A stretch of DNA of 38,049 nt. It comes from JANXLS01 sp038227045 (GTDB taxonomy: Bacteria; Planctomycetota; SZUA-567; H5-PLA8). Below, one piece after another: positions 1 to 7,772 of this stretch. The position numbers were made by a program, and so were the translations under genes. The DNA lies in NCBI GenBank assembly GCA_038227045.1, contig JBBRQD010000050.1:1-38049 (forward strand), given 5' to 3'. The notes under the pieces are model-generated. The model ran no database searches. It saw nothing but the letters and a program-made list of their open reading frames with translations, and was not told the DNA's origin. Position 1 is the stretch's first letter. Every line of letters begins with the position of its first letter.

Positions 1-1
1 A

Positions 2-109
2 AACACGAACGATTTGCGCACACGCCTGCATGGCGAACTGACCCATCTGCGCAATCGGAAAGACCTGCTTGCGTCATTCGTCCAGCATTCCAGTCCGCTC
101 TTGGAATGA
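2..109 (+). CDS. Possible C-terminal tail of a gene entering from the left (partial)
   Basis: An open frame enters the window at base 2 and stops at TGA 107-109, giving 35 residues that end in HSSPLLE. The composition (Leu, Arg, His and Asn with charged residues) is ordinary for a soluble protein end. I do not recognise a family. It would run convergently into the DUF1592-type gene, whose stop is at 134. The piece is too short to exclude a chance open frame, so confidence is low. Confidence 0.3.
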   Translation, partial: NTNDLRTRLHGELTHLRNRKDLLASFVQHSSPLLE

Positions 110-133
110 GCGTCTACTTTGACTATGCTGTAG

Positions 134-2569
134 TCAATAATTCCCTTTTCGCATTCGAAACGGTTCGCTCTTGACGATCTCGATGGCCAGCGTTGAAAAG
201 TGATAATTGTCCTTCGCCAACGCTTCCATGATGCGCTCAACGCTCTGATTGTCATACACCTCAACGCCGCGCCCAATCGCATAAGTCAGCATTTTTTCGG
301 AGACGCAGCGGCTAAACAGATCCTTTTTCTTTTTTAAGATCGCTTTCAGTTCCGCTGCGCCGGCAAACGTCTGGCCGTTCGGCAGCGCGCCGGAGGCATC
401 GATGGGCTTGCCGCCGTCCTGCGTCCGAAATGCTCCGGTCGAATCGTAATTCTCAAATGCAAAACCAATCGGGTCCATGCGCGCATGGCAATTGGCGCAG
501 CTCGGATTGGCGCGGTGTTGTTCCAAACGTTCGCGCATCGTTCCCTTGAGCTCTTCTTTTTCGAGGCTGGGAATGTCGGGTGGAGGTGGGGGCGGGGGAG
601 TGCCGAGCAATTGATCGAGCACCCATTTGCCGCGCTTGACCGGCGAGGTCCGCGTCGGATTCGACGTCACGGCCAGCACGCTCGCCTGCGTCAGCAACCC
701 GCCGCGTTCGGGGTCGCTCAATTCGACGCGCACGAAGTCGTTGCCCTTGATGGGCTCCCCCGGATTCTTGACGCCCTTTTGTCCCGCGCGGTTGCCGTGC
801 GTGTCGGCAATGCGGTAGTGCTGCGCGAGCGGCTCGTTCAAGTACGTGAAATTGCCGTCGATTATGTCCAGAATGCTGCGGTTCTCGCGAATGATGGCGT
901 CGATGAAGAGCGCCGATTCTTCAAGCATCGCGCTCTTGAGCTGGGCGTTGAATTTTGGAAAAAGTTTCGCGTCCGGATTGAAGTTGTTCAAGCGGCGCAG
1001 TTGCAGCCATTGCATCGCGAAGTTGTCGGTGAGCGCGCGCGACTTCGGGTCTTTCAACATGCGGCGGACTTGCGCTTCCAGATTCGCGCTGAGCGTTTTC
1101 TTTTCGGCCAGCGCGAACAGTTCCTCGTCCGGCATGCTGCTCCAGAGAAAATACGACAGGCGCGACGCCAGTTCGTACTCGCCAAGCGGCTGCAGGCCGG
1201 GGCTGGCGGATTGCGATTCGAGTTCCGGACGGAAGAGGAATTTCGGCGAGACCAGGATGGCCTGAATGGCCTGCCGCAAACCGGTTTCCCACTGTTCGCC
1301 GTGCGCTTCAGCTTCCTCAATGGCATTGATATAACGACTCACTTCCTCCGGCCGGGCGGGACGCCTGAATGCTTTGGAAACGAAACGCGGCAGGAACTCG
1401 TGCGTGAACACGTCCGTGGGTTTCTCCGCCGGACGTTCGAGGGACTTGCGCTGAAACGGCGGGCGCGTGTCGAGCGGGCCTTCGAGCGACAGGTACTCGA
1501 CAAAAACCTTTGGAATCGGTTCGCCTTCGGGCGGCTTCACGATGGCCAGCGCGCCGCGCTCCATGACGAAGCCGGCGGGCAGTTTAATCTCCAGCTTTTG
1601 AGCGTCTTTTTCGGTCCGGGCTTTGATTTCGACGATTTCAAGAATCTGAAACGGGCGCAGGTTCTTCACCGCGGCACCAAACAGAGTCGCGGCGTCCGCG
1701 TCCGATGCGGGTTTAGGAACATTCTTCCCGCACCCCAAGAGCGCCACACGCACGGTCTTTCCGGCTTCGACCGTGCCGTACATTTTTGCGCGAAAAATGT
1801 AGCGGCCGTCAGGCGCCATTTTATAGGGCGTGTGAAGCGGGCCGGTGGAGATGGCATCGGCGGGTTTCTCGCCGCTGATGAGTCTGAATTTATCTTTTGG
1901 CACTTGCGGGCCTGCGGGCTCGAGATACGGCCCGCCTTGCTGGTGGAGCGGGGGCTTGACGAATTCGACGGCAACGGCGCGCTGGGCGACGGCTTCCGCG
2001 GCGGCAAGGAAACGCTCCATGTGGGCGGCGGAAATCCATTGAACGTCGCTGATGTTGTCGAAACCGTGCCCGACTTCATCGGCGGGAAAATCTTCCGACG
2101 CGTTGAAATCGATGTCGAGCAGGTCGCGGACGGTGTTGTTGTATTCGGTGCGATTCAAGCGCCGCATGGCGACATGCCCGGCGCTGGTCTTCGAATCGCG
2201 GTCGCCGCGTTCGAAAACGCCCCCGACGGAGCGCGCAAACGCGTCGATTTCGGCGGGTGTCGGACGAGGTTTTTTTTCAGGCGGCATCTCGCCGGAGAGC
2301 ACCATCGTCAGCGCCATTTTCCACAGCGTCCGATCCTTCGCGACGGTGGCTTCGTCTTTGTATTGAATCAGCGAAACGCCGGACTTCTTCACCTTCTCGC
2401 CGTGGCATTCAATGCAATGCTTTTCGATGAACGGATAGCCGGCTTTCGCATAGTCAACGGCAACATCTGAAGAATGGAGCTTGGCCGCCGCGCATAAAAG
2501 CGCGGCACAGGAGAGGAACTTTGAGAAATGCATTAATTTTGAAACCATCGGCATTCGTATTGATTCCAT
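134..2569 (-). CDS. Secreted planctomycete-type cytochrome c / DUF1587-DUF1592-DUF1588-DUF1585 protein
   Basis: This 811-residue protein has the layout of the large PVC-group family annotated as DUF1592 domain-containing proteins. A hydrophobic signal segment (about residues 14-30) is followed by a heme c motif CIECH at 52-56 in the PSCyt1-like region. A DUF1587-like segment begins with RLNRTEYNNTVRDLL near 137. The DUF1595/DUF1592 core follows, then a poly-proline run (LGTPPPPPPPDIP) that precedes DUF1588. A second heme motif CANCH lies at about 691-695 with RMDPIGFAFENYD after it, and a DUF1585-like end closes the protein. It is expected to be exported and to bind two c hemes; its substrate is unknown. 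Such genes are often paired with a DUF1552 gene, but none is visible here. The start is uncertain: Met codons at 2569, 2554, 2548 and 2533 all leave the signal segment intact and none has a strong Shine-Dalgarno sequence. Confidence 0.9.
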   Translation of the reverse strand: MESIRMPMVSKLMHFSKFLSCAALLCAAAKLHSSDVAVDYAKAGYPFIEKHCIECHGEKVKKSGVSLIQYKDEATVAKDRTLWKMALTMVLSGEMPPEKKPRPTPAEIDAFARSVGGVFERGDRDSKTSAGHVAMRRLNRTEYNNTVRDLLDIDFNASEDFPADEVGHGFDNISDVQWISAAHMERFLAAAEAVAQRAVAVEFVKPPLHQQGGPYLEPAGPQVPKDKFRLISGEKPADAISTGPLHTPYKMAPDGRYIFRAKMYGTVEAGKTVRVALLGCGKNVPKPASDADAATLFGAAVKNLRPFQILEIVEIKARTEKDAQKLEIKLPAGFVMERGALAIVKPPEGEPIPKVFVEYLSLEGPLDTRPPFQRKSLERPAEKPTDVFTHEFLPRFVSKAFRRPARPEEVSRYINAIEEAEAHGEQWETGLRQAIQAILVSPKFLFRPELESQSASPGLQPLGEYELASRLSYFLWSSMPDEELFALAEKKTLSANLEAQVRRMLKDPKSRALTDNFAMQWLQLRRLNNFNPDAKLFPKFNAQLKSAMLEESALFIDAIIRENRSILDIIDGNFTYLNEPLAQHYRIADTHGNRAGQKGVKNPGEPIKGNDFVRVELSDPERGGLLTQASVLAVTSNPTRTSPVKRGKWVLDQLLGTPPPPPPPDIPSLEKEELKGTMRERLEQHRANPSCANCHARMDPIGFAFENYDSTGAFRTQDGGKPIDASGALPNGQTFAGAAELKAILKKKKDLFSRCVSEKMLTYAIGRGVEVYDNQSVERIMEALAKDNYHFSTLAIEIVKSEPFRMRKGNY

Positions 2570-2665
2570 TTGCGCGAGTGTGACACCCTATCTAAACCGA
2601 CTAGCCGCAAAAAAAGTGCGAATAAACTAAGAGCGACACCATGCGGGCTTCCAGCTTGCATGGCA

Positions 2666-3742
2666 TCAGGCCAACAATTTCACCGTCCGTTTTTCGCGCG
2701 CGCTCAGCACGGCCGTATCGACAATGCGCTGGCCGATGCGGCTTAACTCGGGTGACAGCGGACCTTTGATCGGCTTGTCTTTTTCGATGCAATCGAGCAC
2801 GTATTGCACGGGGTTCTGACCGGGAAATTGCAGCGTGTCGAGCGGCATGTCGAAGCCTTCGGGACGCTGGCGCGTCTGCACGCGGAGCGTTTTGTCGTAG
2901 TCGTACGCGCTCACCGTTCCTTCCGTGCCGACCACCACGAATCCGCAGCGCGGCTGCGGCTGCAGAATCCACGGATCGGTGAACGTGCCCCAGCGCGTTT
3001 CCATCTTCGAAAGCCCGTGAGCGTAGCGCGCGACCGTGATGCTGTGTTCGTCGACTTCGAGTCCGGCGGGTTCGTCGACGACAGCCGTGACTTCGATCGG
3101 CGCGCGGCCGTTCTGGAACCACGTGCCCATCGTCGCGCCATAACCCATGTAATCCAGCAGCGAGCCGCCGCCTTCGGATTTCTTGTAGAACCAACTGTGC
3201 GGCTTCTGCTTCGCGACGTCGTCGGCGGTCACTTCGATCTTGTCGGCCAGATGCCACAGCGGCCCGCGGTTGCCGCCGTAGTGATGGAACTCGACGGTTT
3301 CGCCGATGGTGCCTTCGTCGAGCAGGCGGCGCACGGTGACGTACGGCGCGAACCAGCGCAATGGCCAGTTGATCGCGAGCCGTTTGCCCGATTTTTTCAT
3401 CGCCGCGATCATGGCATCGGCTTCGGTCAGCGACGCGGCAAAGGGTTTTTCAACGATGACGTGGACGCCAAACGGCGCCACTTTTTCGACCCACTCGCCA
3501 TGCTTCGCCGTGGCGGGGCAGAGCAGCACGAGGTCCGGGCGCGTCTGTTCGAGGCACGCGCGGTAATCGGTGTACGCGCGCTCGGCGGGAAGCTTGAAAT
3601 TGCACAGCGCGCTTAGCATGCGCGCCGGCTGTTCGTCGCACAGCGCAACGATCTCGGCGTTGGGATGTTCGAACGCCATGCGCAAGTTGTCGCCCATGTG
3701 CATGTGATCGAAATTGATTCCGGCAATGCGCCATTTTCGCAT
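2666..3742 (-). CDS. Gfo/Idh/MocA family NAD(P)-dependent oxidoreductase
   Basis: The 358-residue product has the Gfo/Idh/MocA fold pattern. There is an N-terminal Rossmann region whose glycine loop is atypical (AGINFDHMHMGDN in place of GxGxxG), an acid at the end of the second strand (VALCDEQ), and the family EKP motif at 98-100 (VIVEKPFA), whose Lys usually contacts cofactor and substrate. The C-terminal alpha/beta substrate domain includes GGGSLLDYMGYG. There is no signal peptide, so it is probably cytoplasmic. The substrate, likely a sugar or cyclitol, cannot be read from the sequence. The start is well supported: GGAG (minus strand, 3752-3749) lies 6 bases before the ATG. It is the only sugar-type dehydrogenase in the window and has no obvious pathway partner beside it. 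Confidence 0.9.
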   Translation of the reverse strand: MRKWRIAGINFDHMHMGDNLRMAFEHPNAEIVALCDEQPARMLSALCNFKLPAERAYTDYRACLEQTRPDLVLLCPATAKHGEWVEKVAPFGVHVIVEKPFAASLTEADAMIAAMKKSGKRLAINWPLRWFAPYVTVRRLLDEGTIGETVEFHHYGGNRGPLWHLADKIEVTADDVAKQKPHSWFYKKSEGGGSLLDYMGYGATMGTWFQNGRAPIEVTAVVDEPAGLEVDEHSITVARYAHGLSKMETRWGTFTDPWILQPQPRCGFVVVGTEGTVSAYDYDKTLRVQTRQRPEGFDMPLDTLQFPGQNPVQYVLDCIEKDKPIKGPLSPELSRIGQRIVDTAVLSAREKRTVKLLA

Positions 3743-3841
3743 GATAAGCTCCAGTGATCTTTCTTAAAATACACCAGTGAGCGACCACATTAATCATGAA
3801 TGCAAAAATGCCACTCCTTCACTGGTGCGGCGCACAAAAAA

Positions 3842-3887
3842 ACATCCAAGAATTATCCGTGAAGATTCGCGAAGATCCGCGCGATTT
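3842..3887. repeat. Word-reiterated intergenic sequence, copy 1 (ATCCGCG-like words)
   Basis: This short stretch lies upstream of the Gfo/Idh/MocA gene. It begins AACATCC, then ATTATCCGTG, and continues with diverged repeats of ATTCGCG / ATCCGCG. A related stretch with the same opening words lies at 19049-19084. No coding function is seen in 3743-3913. Confidence 0.35.
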
Positions 3888-3913
3888 GATGTTTAAGGCT
3901 GTTTCTTCGCCGT

Positions 3914-4693
3914 TCAACTGCCATGAGCCAGGCGGTCGGCGAGGCGCTTGTCGAGGTCGGGGATTGCGGCCATTTTTTTCATGGTGGTTTCGACGTCGTA
4001 CGGCACGCGCTGGTAGCGCACCGATTTTCCATCGAAGAGCACGTAACAGGAGTCTTTGTTTTTGTCGCGCGGCTGGCCGACCGCGCCGATGTTCACCAGC
4101 GTCTTTTTGTTTTGCGGAAGCGTGTAGCTCATCTCCGCCAGATCCGCCGGTTTGATCCATTTGAAATCGTGCGTGGCTACTCCGGGCCTGTGCGAGTGGC
4201 CGACGAAGCACAACCAATCGAAATGCTCGAACATTTCCGTGGCTTTTTCAGACGCGCCGAAACCGTTGTCCGTGAAGTCTTCTTCGAGGACGTATTCCAT
4301 GAGCGGATCGCGCGGAGAGGCGTGAACATACAGCACCTTGCCCTCCCGGCGCAGGGAAGGGAGATTTTCGAGCCACATCCAGCGCGCAAGCTTTCCGGGA
4401 AGACTGAAGACTCCGGGCCTCATTTTATTGCGCTGCCACGAGATGGCCTTGGCGGCGCTTTCGTTGAAACCCAGCGCGTGAGTCATGAAGAGCGCCGCGT
4501 CGTGATTGCCGCAGAGACTCCAGCGGCACGTCTTGCGGACGATTTTGACGCATTCGATGGGATTCGGGCCGTAGCCGACCACGTCTCCCAGGCACACTAT
4601 TTCGTCGACGTGGCGCTTTTCGATATCGGCAAGAACCGCGCGCAACGCTTCCAAATTACCATGGATATCGCTGATAATGGCGCGCAGAAGCAT
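3914..4693 (-). CDS. Calcineurin-like metallophosphoesterase
   Basis: The 259-residue protein carries the metal-binding signatures of calcineurin-like phosphoesterases in order. They are SDIHGNLEAL near the N-terminus, CLGDVVGYGPNP around residue 37, LCGNHD around 61, YVHASPRDP in the middle and CFVGHSHRPG toward the C-terminus, followed by NIGAVGQPRDKN. This pattern matches the small YfcE / diadenosine-tetraphosphatase-like group that hydrolyses phosphodiester or phosphomonoester bonds with a di-metal centre. There is no signal peptide, so it is likely cytoplasmic. It lies downstream of the small basic protein gene (128 bases away) and upstream of the oxidoreductase, all on the minus strand. 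The actual substrate is not evident, and no clear Shine-Dalgarno sequence precedes the ATG. Confidence 0.92.
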   Translation of the reverse strand: MLLRAIISDIHGNLEALRAVLADIEKRHVDEIVCLGDVVGYGPNPIECVKIVRKTCRWSLCGNHDAALFMTHALGFNESAAKAISWQRNKMRPGVFSLPGKLARWMWLENLPSLRREGKVLYVHASPRDPLMEYVLEEDFTDNGFGASEKATEMFEHFDWLCFVGHSHRPGVATHDFKWIKPADLAEMSYTLPQNKKTLVNIGAVGQPRDKNKDSCYVLFDGKSVRYQRVPYDVETTMKKMAAIPDLDKRLADRLAHGS

Positions 4694-4821
4694 AGAGAAC
4701 CATCAGGGGGAGGTGTCTGAAAAGAACCGTGCGGTTAAAGAGGGACGTTGACGCATGCAAACGGCCCCTTTCTGCAACTTATTCCGATCTACCACCGAAC
4801 ACACTGCTGCCATGCCGTGCT

Positions 4822-4965
4822 TCATTCCGCCGGTTTGATGAACTTGACTTTGCGGCGGCCACCGGAGTGCGTGATGACCTTCTTGAAGCCTGCTTCGACT
4901 TTGCGTTTCGCGCGCTTCTTGCGCTTGATCCGAATTTCCATCCTGCGTTTGCGTTTGTCTGCCAA
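4822..4965 (-). CDS. Small very basic protein, 47 residues, TTG start
   Basis: I do not recognise a family. The reading frame starts at TTG (minus strand, 4965-4963), preceded 4-5 bases upstream by a strong GGGAGAG Shine-Dalgarno sequence, which decides this start over the ATG at 4941. The product is 47 residues, with a Lys/Arg-rich first half (DKRKRRMEIRIKRKKRAKRK) and a second half containing THSGGRRKVKFIKPAE. About 40 percent of residues are Lys or Arg. The size and charge fit a nucleic-acid or ribosome-associated protein, but that is inference. It stands alone between the phosphoesterase gene and the intergenic palindrome at 5117-5215. Confidence 0.6.
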   Translation of the reverse strand: MADKRKRRMEIRIKRKKRAKRKVEAGFKKVITHSGGRRKVKFIKPAE

Positions 4966-5116
4966 AGTACTCTCCCTCGTTCCGGCACTGCCGGCGAACG
5001 GCAATCTGTAAACCACTCTTCGTGCGCCGGTCAAAGGCTCACAGCCCTGGACTCCCCCGGCAATTGAAAAAAACATTCTAGTCAATCCCATGCGCTTGCA
5101 AGCAAAAACCGGATAC

Positions 5117-5215
5117 ATTTACCATTTTCCATTTGCCATTTATCGCGTAGATCAACCGAAGGAAATGGCAAATGAGAAATGGCAAATGAAAAATGGTAAA
5201 TGAAAAATGGTAAAT
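5117..5215. repeat. Intergenic palindrome with four tandem 13-14 base units
   Basis: On the right, four tandem units occupy 5161-5215: GGAAATGGCAAAT, GAGAAATGGCAAAT, and GAAAAATGGTAAAT twice. On the left, 5120-5142 is a near-complement of the right-hand segment 5176-5198 (21 of 23 positions pair), giving a long hairpin with a loop of about 33 bases. It lies just beyond the stop of the first multiheme cytochrome gene (5224), so its transcript could form a 3' hairpin. It does not resemble a simple intrinsic terminator because of the large loop and reiterated words. Confidence 0.75.
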
Positions 5216-5223
5216 AGAGTGTC

Positions 5224-7755
5224 CTATTTCGGTGCCGGCTTATCACCCGTCTTCGGCGCATTGTCTCCCCGTTTTGGAAGCCCATCGCCAGGTTTGGGCG
5301 GGCCATCTCCCGGCTTGGGCGGCTCGTCGCCGGGCTTGGGCGGGTCATTGCCGGGCGGGTTGTCTTCTCCCGGCGGCTTGTCCGTGCTTTCGGGCAGCTT
5401 TTGGCCGCAATCCTTTTCCCGAATCTTGACGCCGCCCGCGCCCACTTTCATCAAGTCCGCGATGGACACAAACCGGTCGCGTGTCTGATGCGATTTGTCG
5501 TGGTAGATGTGGCATTCGATGCAATCCATGCGCGCGCCTTTTGGATTGTGGCATTCCTGGCATTTTTGAATTCCAGGCAGAAGCACGTCGGCTGTTTTTT
5601 CGCTGGTTCTCGATTGGGCGTGACAGGACTCGCAATCGATCACGCGGTGCGTTTCGTGATTGAAGACGGAGTGGTTCAGCCAGCGCACCGAAATGTGGAC
5701 ATCGGCCACGACTTCGCTGTTGTCCGACCTGGACGACGGCTTGGCCGTGGGTTCGTGACAGAACAGGCACGCGCCTTTTTCGTTTCGCGAGCGCACCCCT
5801 TCTTTGGGCTCAAAAAGTTTCTTCGTCGCCTCCGCCAGTTTCTCTTCGGCCAGCGCATTGATCGCGGCCGCATTCAACGGGCGCTCTTCCACGAATGCCT
5901 TGATCAACTCCTCCATTTTGTTGAGCATATTCTCATTAAGCGTGCCCTTCTTGTCGTCCTTCAATTTCGAATAGCGCTTCATGGTATTCTGATCGAGCAG
6001 CCCGCCCATGATCTGGATGCTTTCGTCGGGATTGAACATGCCGGTCAGGAAAACATAGGGTTCCTTGGCGGTTTTATTGAGCGTCTCGACCAGCGCATTG
6101 TTCTTTGCGGTTTTGTCTTTGCCTGCGAGCGCAGTGGCGTCCGACTTCTTTTCCAGTTCGTCGCGCAACCGCTTGACGAGCTCCTTCGTGGCTTTTTCAT
6201 CCGGCGACAGCACGGGCGGATTCAACGCCTGGCGCACCGCGTCGGCGTAGATCGCGCTGCGCAAAACCCGCCGCGCCTCCGCAGCCTTGCCATGGGGCGG
6301 CGTGACGACCGAATTGTCGCTCAATTTCACGGCCGGCAGTTTGTGCCAATGGCACTCCGTCGCGCAACTCCGCTCGTATGTGATGGGAATCATGTAGCGG
6401 TTTTGTCCGTGTCCGGCGATGTTGCCGAGGCGTTCCTGGATCAGGCTCGCGAGCGCTTTTTCGACCATCGCCTTGAAGGCTTTTTTATCAACCAGTTCGA
6501 TCAGCCGGTCGTTGAACTCCCGGTTGTCGAACGCGTCCACGGCCAATTTGCGAATCTCCGCACGCTCCAATTTGGCCTTGACCACTCCGTTTTGGAATGT
6601 GCCTTCGGCGACTCCGTCCAGGAATTTATTGAGTTCCTCCGGCGTGACCAAATTCTCGAAAAGTTTCAATTCGTCCGAATCGGCCTTCATGGAGGCGAGG
6701 GCCGAATTGGGACCGCCGCCGATGCGGTCGCGGATCGCATTCAACAGCGCGTTGAACAGCAATTGCCTCCAGCCCCCTTTGTCGCGCAATTTTTCAAGCC
6801 GGTCGCTTAACGCCGCGTTGCCCAGAACGTCCGCCGCGAGTTTGCGCATGTCCGCGCGGGTCAATTTGTATTTCAAGATATCGTGCGCTTCGGCGTTCGG
6901 CAGAAGATTGTCGTAAAACGCGTCGAGATCGGAGGACGGAATGAGCGCTTCGAACGCTTTCAGCCGCGTCGAGTCTTCGCACATCGGCTCGAGGTTGCTT
7001 TCGGTCGACTTGTGGCAATCCGCGCAGAGCATGGCCCGCACGCCGAATTTCGACGAGGGATCGTAAAGCAGAGGCATGTGTTTCTTGTGGTTGAACCGGA
7101 TCGGTGTCGGATCGTTTCCATCGGGATGGCTCGGTTCGGGCTTGAGCACGCGCCATTCGGGGTGGCCGTCGGCGAAGCTTGCTATTTTTGGGGCGGTGGC
7201 CGGCGTGCCGCCGCCCGCGATCGTCAGATTGGCGTGGCATTGCGTGCAGTGGTTGTCGTGCATCTGAACGAGTTTCTGGCTGCCCTTGTGTTCGGTGTGG
7301 CAGCTCGCGCAGCGCGGTTCCTCGTACGTCACCAGCTTGTCCGCCGTGTCTTTCCCATGGCCGGTGGAGCTGACCGTCTCGTGCCGGATAAGTTTTTCGC
7401 CGCCGGGGCAGACCTGGTTTGTGTTGTGCAGCGGCCCGTCGTGGCAGACGCGGCACTTGGCGTTCGAAACCAGGCCAAACTTGCCCTTCTGGTTTTCATG
7501 GCAATCTTCACAGCGGTGATTGAACCAGATGTGCTGGCTGGAAACCGGTCCGGGTTCGTACACCACCTTGCCGGACGAATTGAACGGATAGAACGTCAGG
7601 GCGGCCAGCGCCGCCAGGCCGGCGAGCGGCAGTAAAAAGGACATCACCCTCATCCAGCGCCGCGCAGGGTGAGACTTTGCGAGATAGTCGTGGTCGATGC
7701 GAAGCGCGCGGTCTTTCTGCTGCTTGACGAGCTGGCTTTCGTTGGGATCGCTCAT
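5224..7755 (-). CDS. Membrane-anchored decaheme-type multiheme cytochrome c (paralogue 1)
   Basis: The 843-residue protein has a cytoplasmic N-terminal stretch, one membrane segment (about residues 38-56) and a heme-rich exported region. CxxCH motifs are at 82 (CEDCH), 101 (CRVCH), 149 (CASCH), 170 (CTQCH), 244 (CADCH), 663 (CLFCH), 708 (CESCH), 732 (CQECH) and 745 (CIECH). A spaced variant CATECH (CxxxCH) is at 464. Upstream histidines such as FNHKKHM and WLNHSVFNHETH are typical sixth ligands of cytochrome c3/c7-like folds. Between the heme clusters lies a heme-free helical region that contains an internal duplication (about 265-345 and 365-450). The C-terminus is a Pro/Lys/Gly/Asp tail of PKPGD repeats. 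It is predicted to carry electrons on the outer face of the inner membrane. Its stop side ends the cluster; its start is 17 bases past the stop of its paralogue, so the two are almost certainly co-transcribed. Confidence 0.93.
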   Translation of the reverse strand: MSDPNESQLVKQQKDRALRIDHDYLAKSHPARRWMRVMSFLLPLAGLAALAALTFYPFNSSGKVVYEPGPVSSQHIWFNHRCEDCHENQKGKFGLVSNAKCRVCHDGPLHNTNQVCPGGEKLIRHETVSSTGHGKDTADKLVTYEEPRCASCHTEHKGSQKLVQMHDNHCTQCHANLTIAGGGTPATAPKIASFADGHPEWRVLKPEPSHPDGNDPTPIRFNHKKHMPLLYDPSSKFGVRAMLCADCHKSTESNLEPMCEDSTRLKAFEALIPSSDLDAFYDNLLPNAEAHDILKYKLTRADMRKLAADVLGNAALSDRLEKLRDKGGWRQLLFNALLNAIRDRIGGGPNSALASMKADSDELKLFENLVTPEELNKFLDGVAEGTFQNGVVKAKLERAEIRKLAVDAFDNREFNDRLIELVDKKAFKAMVEKALASLIQERLGNIAGHGQNRYMIPITYERSCATECHWHKLPAVKLSDNSVVTPPHGKAAEARRVLRSAIYADAVRQALNPPVLSPDEKATKELVKRLRDELEKKSDATALAGKDKTAKNNALVETLNKTAKEPYVFLTGMFNPDESIQIMGGLLDQNTMKRYSKLKDDKKGTLNENMLNKMEELIKAFVEERPLNAAAINALAEEKLAEATKKLFEPKEGVRSRNEKGACLFCHEPTAKPSSRSDNSEVVADVHISVRWLNHSVFNHETHRVIDCESCHAQSRTSEKTADVLLPGIQKCQECHNPKGARMDCIECHIYHDKSHQTRDRFVSIADLMKVGAGGVKIREKDCGQKLPESTDKPPGEDNPPGNDPPKPGDEPPKPGDGPPKPGDGLPKRGDNAPKTGDKPAPK
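5240..5358 (-). repeat. PKPGD repeat tail in the multiheme cytochrome C-terminus
   Basis: The last 45 or so residues of paralogue 1 are reiterations of a 7-residue unit of the type PPKPGDG, decaying to LPKRGDN and APKTGDK. The DNA shows matching 21-base periodicity of the word CCGGGCTTGGGCGG. The tail of paralogue 2 (APKPGEG, LPKPEDK) is a shorter, degenerate version. The tail is probably an extended linker that could reach across the periplasm; the length is likely variable between strains because of the DNA repeat. Confidence 0.7.
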
Positions 7756-7772
7756 GACAGCCTCGCTCGCAT

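Noticed and set aside
86..108. Perfect 7-base inverted repeat CATTCCA / TGGAATG as a terminator
   Set aside because: It is AT-balanced, has a 9-base loop and no T-run on either strand; it could be chance.
485..2470. Plus-strand open frame of 661 codons opposite the DUF1592-type gene
   Set aside because: It lies entirely antisense to a gene with strong domain matches; its product is Arg/Phe/Val-rich without motifs, as expected for a GC-rich antisense shadow.
5161..5215. Possible CRISPR array from four tandem 13-14 base units
   Set aside because: Units are adjacent without spacers and too short for CRISPR repeats; no cas gene is nearby.
5401..6810. Plus-strand open frame of 469 codons opposite multiheme cytochrome 1
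   Set aside because: The minus-strand gene has ten heme motifs and a paralogue; the antisense frame has no recognisable domain and no ribosome binding site.
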